Positions 1 through 5,029 of a DNA stretch of 5,029 nt are shown piece after piece. Origin of the DNA: Candidatus Cloacimonadota bacterium. Its GTDB lineage: Bacteria; Cloacimonadota; Cloacimonadia; Cloacimonadales; TCS61. Numbering within the stretch: position 1 is the first letter of the stretch; the number at the start of each line of letters is the position of its first letter. The translations under genes were made by a program, and so were the position numbers. The notes under the pieces were generated by a model. That model ran no database searches. It was given only the letters and a program-made list of their open reading frames with translations, and was not told where the DNA came from. The DNA lies in the NCBI GenBank assembly GCA_030668345.1, contig DAOUUD010000139.1, positions 1 to 5,029 on the forward strand, written 5' to 3'.

Positions 1-69
1 ATCGTAAATGCCGATCAGCCTGTAGAGTCGATTCATACTGAGATTATTAGAAAGCTTGGTGTTGAATAA
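1..69 (+). CDS. C-terminal end of a probable nucleoside monophosphate kinase (partial)
   Basis: Frame 1 is open from the window edge to a TAA at 67-69 and encodes 22 residues, IVNADQPVESIHTEIIRKLG followed by VE. The pattern (I/V)-x-A-x-Q-P-(I/V)-E-x-(I/V)-H-x-E-I is what the last strand and helix of thymidylate kinases usually look like (DA.QPIE.VH.EI), and short adenylate kinases end in a similar way. If that is right, the protein is a cytoplasmic P-loop kinase that phosphorylates dTMP or another NMP. The P-loop, LID and base-binding residues all lie outside the window, so the family call rests only on this tail. The stop is 15 bases before ktrB, which suggests that ktrB is transcribed, and perhaps translated, in continuity with it. 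The coding call is fairly firm; the product is tentative. Confidence 0.5.
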   Translation: MVNADQPVESIHTEIIRKLGVE

Positions 70-84
70 ACAGGTTAACCATTC

Positions 85-1770
85 ATGAAAAAACCGAACT
101 TACTTTCATTTATCGAGAAAATATCGTACTATATTCTTAATGTAATTGCACTGGCCAATCTGCAATTCCTGTTCCTGGGACTAGTGCAAGTAGACAGCCA
201 TTTTCTTCAGCAATATACGCAAATATCTATCTACTTCTTCCTTTTCTTTGTCATAATAAGATTCTTTAGTATTGGTATAACAGCTAATAGTTTGCTAAAC
301 AGGTTACCTGATCTGCTGTTTATGGCAATCGGATTATTCGTAGCAGGCTCTGAGAAGGTTTTTCAATTTTACCTTATCGGCAGGCAGACTTTTTATCTTT
401 TCCGTATGATATCTGCAAAAGGATACAAAGGTACCGTCATCGAAAAGTTTTCTGATAATCCACCCGTTCTTGTACTTTTAAGTTTCTTTGCCGCAATATT
501 TGTAGGTGCATTGCTTCTGATGTTACCGGTAGCAACAATTCCGGGAAAAGAAACGTCTCTTTTGAATGCATTGTTCACTTCCACTTCTGCTACTTGTGTT
601 ACAGGTCTCATCGTTTTTGATACAGGCACTCATTTTTCCGTGTTCGGTCAACTTATCATCCTGTTCCTTATCCAGATCGGTGGATTGGGAATAATGACCA
701 TATCAAGTGCTTTTGCTATCATGCTGGGACAAAGGCTAAGCCTTAAAAGTGAATCTCTTATCCAGAATGTTGTAGGCGAATCGTCCAAACTGAATATGAT
801 AAACTTGGTTAAAAGTATATTGTTCGTAACTATCATTTTTGAATTTCTTGGTGCAGTGATTTTGTATTTCACATATATTTCTGAAATGTATGCACCCAAT
901 AAAGCCATCTACTATTCAATCTTTCACTCTGTCTCTGCGTTCTGTAATGCGGGATTCAGCCTTTACCAGAATAGCTTCATGGGATTCAAATCGAATTTCA
1001 ATATTAATTTTGTGATAACTTCGTTAATAATTCTTGGCGGTATTGGTTTCCCGGTAATGGTAGATATCAGGAAATTGACTAAAAATAAGTTTAAAATATC
1101 AAGGCTTACATTGCACACCAAGATAGTGCTTACCTGTACATTGATCTTACTCATAGCAGAAACGGTAGCGTATTTCATAAGTGAATACAATAATGAGATG
1201 AAGGGCTTCAATTTGAGTGAAAGATTATATGCATCCTATTTTCAATCGGTAACTACCAGAACGGCAGGATTTAATACAATCGATACAGCTAATCTCAGCA
1301 AAGGGTCTGTTTTTACATCGATTATTTTAATGTTTGTAGGAGCTTCGCCTGGCTCTACTGGTGGTGGAGTGAAAACTACTGCTCTGATTGTGGTATTTGT
1401 ATCTGTACTTGCTTTATTCAGGGGGAATAAGGATGTTAATATTTTTAAGAGGAAAATTTCTGACTCAATTATCAGGCTTGTTATGGCATTGGTAACAGCT
1501 TCCCTTGCTTTCGTTGTATTTATGGTTTTCTTATTACTACTCATCGAGCCATTCAGTTTTGAACAGATCATTTTTGAAGCATTTTCGGCTTTTGGAACTG
1601 TGGGGCTTTCCATGGGTATAACCTCGATGTTATCTGGTATTGGAAAGCTTATCATTATTCTTTTAATGTACCTGGGCAGGGTAGGACCTCTCACTCTTAT
1701 TTTTGCAATTTCTGCAACGCAATTAAAATCTAACTTTACATATACAGAGGGGAAAATAAGTATTGGTTAA
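85..1770 (+). CDS. ktrB: KtrB/TrkH-family K+ uptake protein, membrane translocating subunit, with N-terminal extension
   Basis: This 561-residue inner-membrane protein forms the K+ pathway of a Ktr-type uptake system. Four M1-P-M2 repeats are visible, each with the filter glycine: TCVTG (G174), FCNAG (G290), TRTAGF (G395) and FGTVG (G507). The third M2 helix is broken by the gating-loop motif GASPGSTGGGVKT (419-431). The fourth M2 carries GRVGPLT (531-537), whose Arg is the conserved pore arginine of the superfamily. GRVGPLT and the single-RCK partner encoded next door favour KtrB over classical TrkH. The canonical core starts near residue 125. Before it lie about 120 extra residues with roughly four hydrophobic segments (about 12-37, 45-67, 73-90, 91-109); KtrB proteins are usually about 450 residues. 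ATG 85 is preceded only by a weak CAGG at 71-74, so translation may be coupled to the gene before it. The stop is 17 bases before ktrA. Confidence 0.93.
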   Translation: MKKPNLLSFIEKISYYILNVIALANLQFLFLGLVQVDSHFLQQYTQISIYFFLFFVIIRFFSIGITANSLLNRLPDLLFMAIGLFVAGSEKVFQFYLIGRQTFYLFRMISAKGYKGTVIEKFSDNPPVLVLLSFFAAIFVGALLLMLPVATIPGKETSLLNALFTSTSATCVTGLIVFDTGTHFSVFGQLIILFLIQIGGLGIMTISSAFAIMLGQRLSLKSESLIQNVVGESSKLNMINLVKSILFVTIIFEFLGAVILYFTYISEMYAPNKAIYYSIFHSVSAFCNAGFSLYQNSFMGFKSNFNINFVITSLIILGGIGFPVMVDIRKLTKNKFKISRLTLHTKIVLTCTLILLIAETVAYFISEYNNEMKGFNLSERLYASYFQSVTTRTAGFNTIDTANLSKGSVFTSIILMFVGASPGSTGGGVKTTALIVVFVSVLALFRGNKDVNIFKRKISDSIIRLVMALVTASLAFVVFMVFLLLLIEPFSFEQIIFEAFSAFGTVGLSMGITSMLSGIGKLIIILLMYLGRVGPLTLIFAISATQLKSNFTYTEGKISIG

Positions 1771-1787
1771 GAAATAAAGGAGTCGAT

Positions 1788-2489
1788 ATGGCGAAATTTG
1801 CAGTTATCGGGCTTGGTAAATTCGGGATGAATGTGGCAACAACGCTCTTTGATAAAGGAGCGGAAGTTATTGTCATAGATAATAACCAGGAACTGATAGA
1901 CGAGATCAGCGGGAGAGTAAGTGTTGCCATTAATATGAACAGCACTGACGAAAAATCGCTGAAAGCAAACAGGATACAGGATGTAGATGCAGTTATCCTG
2001 GCGATAGGTAACAATATTGAGGTAAGTGTTCTTACCAGCGTTATTCTTAAAAAACTGGGCGTAAGCAATATTTATGCGAAAGTAGACAGTAAAGTACACG
2101 CCCGTATTCTGGAATTGCTAGGTATTCAGAATATCATCTTTCCAGAAGAACAGATCGGAAAACAGTTGGCAAATTCTCTGATCTCCAGCAATGTGTTGGA
2201 ATATATCGATCTCTCCAGCGGACACAGCGTCGTGGAACTGATGGTTCCCGATATCTGGGTTGGTAAAACACTTCAAGAGCTTGCTCTTCCCACCGAAAAA
2301 GGCGTAAATATAGTAGCTATAAAATATACTTCTCAAAATGTTACGGAAGGGGGAGAAAATATCATTGAAAAAAGGATAAACGATATGCCCGGGGCAAATG
2401 ATGTGGTGAGCGAAGATGATGTTCTGGTGCTTATCGGTCCGAAAACTAAAATAGATGATCTTATAAAAGAAACATCTAAAAAAGGATAG
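1788..2489 (+). CDS. ktrA: KtrA, cytoplasmic RCK-domain regulatory subunit of the K+ uptake system
   Basis: This 233-residue soluble protein should form an octameric ring under KtrB and gate it by binding nucleotides. The N-terminal RCK_N Rossmann fold shows VIGLGKFG (6-13) and an acidic Asp31 at the end of the second strand, the usual ribose contact for ATP/ADP/NAD(H). DAVILAIG (67-74) and IIFPEEQIG (116-124) are typical of the family. NVLEYIDLSSGHSVVEL (135-151) marks the linker into the RCK_C domain (about 140-230), the part that binds c-di-AMP in Firmicute KtrA. One RCK_N/RCK_C pair, rather than the tandem of about 458 residues in TrkA, makes this KtrA. The loop at about 181-207 looks longer than in KtrA proteins I can recall. 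The start is supported by a strong AAAGGAG at 1776-1782, five bases before the ATG. The order ktrB-ktrA fits one operon. Confidence 0.93.
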   Translation: MAKFAVIGLGKFGMNVATTLFDKGAEVIVIDNNQELIDEISGRVSVAINMNSTDEKSLKANRIQDVDAVILAIGNNIEVSVLTSVILKKLGVSNIYAKVDSKVHARILELLGIQNIIFPEEQIGKQLANSLISSNVLEYIDLSSGHSVVELMVPDIWVGKTLQELALPTEKGVNIVAIKYTSQNVTEGGENIIEKRINDMPGANDVVSEDDVLVLIGPKTKIDDLIKETSKKG

Positions 2490-2493
2490 AAAA

Positions 2494-3255
2494 ATGAGAC
2501 TTTCTTTTACCGGTAAAATCCGCCTGCTGATCATTTTGATCTTTATTATTTCTATTTTACAGGCAATTATTATTTTACATCTTTTAGGCAATTCTCATAA
2601 TGTGTTCCAGATGAAGATAGATATACAGAACACTTTTTTCATTACCATCTTCATCCAATTTATTCTTGCTCTTATAGCTATCTTTTACATCCCGGTGTTT
2701 TTTCATAAAGCCTTCTCTGAGATCCATAATATCCTGAAGGATATCAGCCAGGGGATATACAATATCGATATCGATCTGGATAACTTTAAAACTTCATTGG
2801 ATAAAGAGTTCTTTACTGTGATGCTATCGCTGAAGGATATGTTGAAATCGGTTTTGAGCTTTGATAAGCTAAAGAAAGACAAGATAGTGGAACATCACAA
2901 CCGAATTGTGGCATTATTGAACCTCACGGATGACGGTTTTATTGCCATGGATATGAAAGGAAATATTGCCTATATTAACGACAAAGTTATCGAAACCTTT
3001 CCTGCCATCAATGAAAAAACAAATATGATCGACACGAACTTCCCGCCCGAGATAGAAAACAATGTGAAGAAATACGTTCTGAATGTATTGAAATCTCAAA
3101 CCAAGCAGGAACCCCAACAGTTCTTTGTTCCGGCAATGAAACGCCATATACAGATGAACAGCGCGATTGTTCGCGATTCTAATGGACAGCCTACAGGCGT
3201 GATAGTTTCCTTTACAAACCTGGATAAGAAAAAGCAGAAGGAAACTGAATCCTGA
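2494..3255 (+). CDS. Membrane-anchored PAS-domain protein without an output domain
   Basis: This 253-residue protein has two predicted transmembrane helices (about 10-31 and 48-70) joined by a short loop of about 16 residues that faces outside. A hydrophilic, partly helical stretch follows (about 71-128), where a HAMP linker would sit. A PAS fold covers about 131-245: LLNLTDDGFIAMDMKGNIAYIN (141-162, given here in part as DDGFIAMDMKGNIAYIN) opens it and the last strand pair, RDSNGQPTGVIVSFTNL (227-243), closes it. The chain ends ten residues later in KKKQKETES, where a sensor kinase would begin its dimerisation helix. No histidine kinase, GGDEF, EAL or methyl-accepting domain is present, and rluD starts four bases after the stop, so no coding remnant follows. 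Ribosome binding site AAGGA is at 2482-2486, inside the end of ktrA. It may be a small sensory or scaffold partner of KtrAB or of an unlinked kinase; that is inference. Confidence 0.85.
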   Translation: MRLSFTGKIRLLIILIFIISILQAIIILHLLGNSHNVFQMKIDIQNTFFITIFIQFILALIAIFYIPVFFHKAFSEIHNILKDISQGIYNIDIDLDNFKTSLDKEFFTVMLSLKDMLKSVLSFDKLKKDKIVEHHNRIVALLNLTDDGFIAMDMKGNIAYINDKVIETFPAINEKTNMIDTNFPPEIENNVKKYVLNVLKSQTKQEPQQFFVPAMKRHIQMNSAIVRDSNGQPTGVIVSFTNLDKKKQKETES

Positions 3256-3259
3256 TTTC

Positions 3260-4231
3260 ATGAGAATCATTTACCAGGAAGAAAAATCTTGCAGAATAGA
3301 TAAATATCTGATCGGTCTTAGAAAGGATGAGCTTTATTCCCGTTCTTTTATCGAACGTCTTATAAAAGACGGAAGTATAACAGTTAATCAAGAAAAAATA
3401 AAAAAAAGTTATCTGCTGCATTCCGGTGATGAGATAGATATCACTATTCCACAAAAACCAGATCTGACAATTACTCCCCAGGATATTTCTCTCGACATCA
3501 TCTGGCAGGATGAATACCTGGCAGTTATCAATAAACAGGCAGGAATCGCTGTTCATCCGGGAGCGGGGAATCCCGATGGAACAATTGTAAATGCTCTTAT
3601 GTATCATCTAAAAGGGCAATTATCTTCTGCTCATGATTGTATGCGACCGGGAATCGTGCACCGGCTGGATAAAGACACAACCGGACTTTTAGTAGTGGCA
3701 AAAGATGATAAAACACACTCCCTGCTTTCACAGCAATTCCAGAACCGGCAGATAAAAAAATATTACAAAGCAATTACGGTGGGTATTCCCAGAACTGCGG
3801 AAGGAACTATTGAAACTTATATCGAGCGCAGTTTGAAAGACCGCACCAAAATGACTATTGCTAATTCCGGCAGAATTGCCATTACTCATTATAAAATAAT
3901 TGAATATTTCGATTTCTTTTCGCTGGTAGATATTCAGTTGGAAACCGGCAGAACTCATCAGATCCGTGTTCATTTCTCTCATATAAATTGCCCAATACTG
4001 GGAGATAACACATATTCCACATTAAAACGAACCCTGAGTATTGTGCCTTTCCATTATCAGAAAAAAGTGAAATACCTGCTGGCTAACCATCTAAAGAGAC
4101 AGGCATTGCATGCCTGCCGGCTGGAATTCAAGCATCCCATCACAGGAAAAGAAATAAAAGTAGAAGCACCGCTGCCGGAGGATATGGAATATACATTAAA
4201 ATGGTTGAGAGAGAATTTTGTAACTGAGTAA
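3260..4231 (+). CDS. rluD: RluD/RluC-type 23S rRNA pseudouridine synthase
   Basis: This 323-residue cytoplasmic enzyme converts uridine to pseudouridine in RNA, most likely in 23S rRNA. An S4 RNA-binding domain spans about 11-63 (RIDKYL, then SFIERLIKDGSITVN). The RluA-family catalytic domain follows: HRLDKDTTGLLVVAK (134-148) with catalytic Asp137, KKYYKA (166-171) with the conserved Tyr, and the LETGRTHQIRVH motif (227-238). The closing segment HLKRQALHACRLEF (277-290) with HPITG is also typical. Length and domain order are normal for RluD/RluC. RluD modifies the helix 69 loop in E. coli, but RluC has the same architecture and the specificity cannot be settled here. ATG 3260 is four bases after the previous stop. 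The nearest AAGGAA (3238-3243) is too far upstream to be ideal, so translational coupling is likely. It is a housekeeping gene with no obvious link to K+ transport. Confidence 0.9.
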   Translation: MRIIYQEEKSCRIDKYLIGLRKDELYSRSFIERLIKDGSITVNQEKIKKSYLLHSGDEIDITIPQKPDLTITPQDISLDIIWQDEYLAVINKQAGIAVHPGAGNPDGTIVNALMYHLKGQLSSAHDCMRPGIVHRLDKDTTGLLVVAKDDKTHSLLSQQFQNRQIKKYYKAITVGIPRTAEGTIETYIERSLKDRTKMTIANSGRIAITHYKIIEYFDFFSLVDIQLETGRTHQIRVHFSHINCPILGDNTYSTLKRTLSIVPFHYQKKVKYLLANHLKRQALHACRLEFKHPITGKEIKVEAPLPEDMEYTLKWLRENFVTE

Positions 4232-4237
4232 ACAGAA

Positions 4238-4307
4238 TTACGCTCGTTACTAATCCCCTGCCTGCCGGGGCGAAGTTTACGGAGACTGGATTGGTAATGT
4301 AAGCTAA
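4238..4307 (+). repeat. Long imperfect inverted repeat / hairpin between transcription units
   Basis: Left arm CGTTACTAATCC (4245-4256) pairs with GGATTGGTAATG (4288-4299) over 12 positions with two G-T wobbles. Beyond a two-base bulge (4300-4301), GCT (4242-4244) pairs with AGC (4302-4304). Past a one-base bulge (4241), TTA (4238-4240) pairs with TAA (4305-4307). The 31-base interior is GC-rich, holds CCTGCCTGCC (4257-4266), and can fold again, for example CCCC 4255-4258 with GGGG 4267-4270 or TGCC 4259-4262 with GGCG 4269-4272. There is no run of T after the stem, so it is not a standard intrinsic terminator. It could be a dispersed REP- or MITE-like palindrome, a structured 3' end of the rluD transcript, or a small RNA element. 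The pairing is seen directly; the role is unknown. Confidence 0.6.
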
Positions 4308-4325
4308 CCAGAAATCACATTATAA

Positions 4326-4356
4326 TTGACAAAAAACACATTCAATTTTCTTTACT
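4326..4356 (+). promoter_or_regulatory. Weak sigma70-like promoter candidate for the second unit
   Basis: A perfect TTGACA lies at 4326-4331. The best -10 match downstream is TTTACT (4351-4356), which fits TATAAT at four of six positions with a long 19-base spacer. A perfect TATAAT also occurs at 4321-4326 but has no convincing -35 at proper distance. The surroundings are AT-rich, lie after the hairpin that closes the rluD unit and precede a gene with its own good ribosome binding site, so a promoter somewhere in 4310-4370 is likely. The exact boxes are uncertain, particularly if the host uses a Bacteroidota-style consensus. Confidence 0.3.
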
Positions 4357-4382
4357 AACACTTACATAAATAGGGAGTATTT

Positions 4383-4586
4383 ATGAATTGCGAAAATCAG
4401 GATAGAAATATGGAAAATTGCAATTGCACCTATCCTTGCAGTAAGAAGGGTGTCTGCTGTGAATGCGTACTATATCATCGTTCCATGCGTCAGCTTCCTG
4501 CCTGTTTCTTTCCCAATGATGCCGAAAAAACCTACGACCGCTCCTATGAATATTTTGTAAAACTCTGTCAGGAAGGACGTCTTTAG
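4383..4586 (+). CDS. Small cysteine-rich protein, DUF6485-like
   Basis: This 67-residue protein has nine cysteines (3, 13, 15, 19, 25, 26, 28, 41, 62) and His32. The cluster CNC-x3-C-x5-CC-x-C (13-28) is followed by LPACFFP (38-44) and AEKTYDRSYEYF (47-58). These segments match what I recall of the uncharacterised DUF6485 family, which is found in many anaerobes; no function is established to my knowledge. There is no signal peptide or membrane segment, so it should be cytoplasmic. The Cys spacing suggests binding of zinc or an iron-sulfur cluster, which is inference. AGGGAG at 4372-4377, five bases before the ATG, supports the start. It is the first gene of a new unit, and its stop is one base before the next start, so the two products are probably made together. 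Confidence 0.85.
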   Translation: MNCENQDRNMENCNCTYPCSKKGVCCECVLYHRSMRQLPACFFPNDAEKTYDRSYEYFVKLCQEGRL

Positions 4587-4587
4587 A

Positions 4588-5029
4588 ATGGTTTATCTGA
4601 AACCTTTTGTGTTTATTTTCTTTAATTTGCTGTCAGGTTTTCTAATGGTTTTTATCATCAAAGCTTTTCTGTTCATTCCCAGAAAGGAGAAACGTCTTTT
4701 CGGAAAAAGGGTGATCGGCACACCGGCTTTTGCCTATCGCAAGAAGATCTGGCTTATCAGGAAACTGGACAAAATGCTTTCAGATTATATTAGAGATTCA
4801 AAAGATGAATCAGAAGATTCCAGAGTTTCCAGATGGGAACAGGAAGCATTTAAAAAAGCCTGGGATAAATTTGAATTCCTGGAAAAAATAAAATTTCTTC
4901 CGCGTGTTTTTAAAGAAAAAATACGGTATTTTCTTTCTGTAATAGTTTTTGAGATCGTTAAGCAATTCTTAAGGACTTTTATTCCCTACCTTATGGAGAA
5001 ATATGAAGCGACGAAATATATTCAGCTTC
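4588..5029 (+). CDS. Membrane-anchored DUF445-like protein (partial, runs off the window)
   Basis: An ATG one base after the previous stop opens a frame with no stop up to the window end, giving 147 residues. It begins MVYLKPFVFIFFNLLSGF and has one hydrophobic segment (about 6-31). Then come IPRKEKRLFGKRVIGTPAF (31-49) and a basic, helical stretch, an acidic linker (about 73-83, rich in D, E and S) and further amphipathic helix with hydrophobic patches (about 118-137). The run of a membrane helix, (F/I)xP, a short basic segment, GK(R/K), a strand ending in TPAF and then a long helix resembles the start of DUF445 (YheB-type) membrane proteins, where a TPGLIP-like motif sits in the same place. 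The match is approximate and the C-terminal part is missing. AAGGA at 4573-4577 inside the upstream gene is a plausible ribosome binding site, and the spacing implies translational coupling. The reading frame is solid; the family is tentative. Confidence 0.7.
   Translation, partial: MVYLKPFVFIFFNLLSGFLMVFIIKAFLFIPRKEKRLFGKRVIGTPAFAYRKKIWLIRKLDKMLSDYIRDSKDESEDSRVSRWEQEAFKKAWDKFEFLEKIKFLPRVFKEKIRYFLSVIVFEIVKQFLRTFIPYLMEKYEATKYIQL

Noticed and set aside
70..84. c-di-AMP riboswitch or separate promoter directly upstream of ktrB
   Set aside because: Only 15 bases separate the two genes, far too short for a riboswitch, and no promoter boxes are seen.
1242..1694. 150-codon open frame on the minus strand inside ktrB
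   Set aside because: It lies opposite well-conserved KtrB filter and gating motifs, and its translation shows no recognisable domain. It is a shadow of the real gene.
2118..2591. 157-codon open frame on the minus strand across the ktrA/PAS gene junction
   Set aside because: Low-complexity, Ile/Phe-rich translation opposite two well-supported genes; no family pattern is visible.
2764..2779. ATCGATATCGATAT-like alternating palindrome as an operator site
   Set aside because: It is inside the PAS gene and is explained by codons for Ile-Asp repeats (NIDIDLD at 90-96); no promoter is nearby.
2893..2899. His134-His135 of the PAS protein as a phosphorylated H-box
   Set aside because: The residues precede the PAS domain and are not followed by a DHp helix or ATP-binding N, G1 or G2 boxes.
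4245..4299. Intrinsic (rho-independent) terminator after rluD
   Set aside because: The stem is long, but no T run follows it on the + strand (4300-4320 is mixed sequence) and none is suitably placed for the minus strand.
1..5029. CRISPR array, insertion sequence, prophage, tRNA or rRNA
   Set aside because: No regular spaced repeats, transposase or integrase motifs, or cloverleaf/rRNA signatures were found on either strand.

Overview
The window reads as ordinary chromosome from an AT-rich, compactly organised bacterium. All seven genes lie on the + strand, spacers inside the first gene cluster are 4 to 17 bases, and several starts have good Shine-Dalgarno sequences (AAAGGAG, AAGGA, AGGGAG). 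The protein content (a KtrAB potassium system with a long N-terminally extended KtrB, an RluD-type pseudouridine synthase, a small Cys-rich protein) would fit an anaerobic lineage such as Cloacimonadota or another FCB-group relative. That placement is a guess from general resemblance, not something the sequence proves. There are no tRNA or rRNA genes, CRISPR arrays, transposases or phage genes.

Bases 1-4231 look like one co-transcribed unit. It starts with the last 22 codons of a gene whose end resembles a nucleoside monophosphate kinase (1-69). Next come ktrB (85-1770), the membrane K+ translocating subunit, and ktrA (1788-2489), its cytoplasmic RCK gating subunit. Four bases later is a membrane-anchored PAS protein with no kinase or other output domain (2494-3255). 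Four bases after that is an RluD/RluC-type 23S rRNA pseudouridine synthase (3260-4231). KtrB and KtrA would form a nucleotide-gated, probably Na+-assisted K+ uptake system; whether the PAS protein senses for it is open.

A 151-base gap (4232-4382) separates this unit from a second one. The gap holds a long imperfect GC-rich hairpin (4238-4307) without a T tract, then a weak promoter candidate and a clear ribosome binding site. The second unit begins with a 67-residue protein with nine cysteines (4383-4586; resembles the DUF6485 family). One base after its stop, an unfinished gene starts (4588 to the window end) for a membrane-anchored protein that resembles the DUF445 family.

No certain new system is visible. 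The points most worth following are the voltage-sensor-like N-terminal region of KtrB, the output-less PAS protein next to ktrA, the intergenic hairpin, and the Cys-rich/DUF445-like pair.
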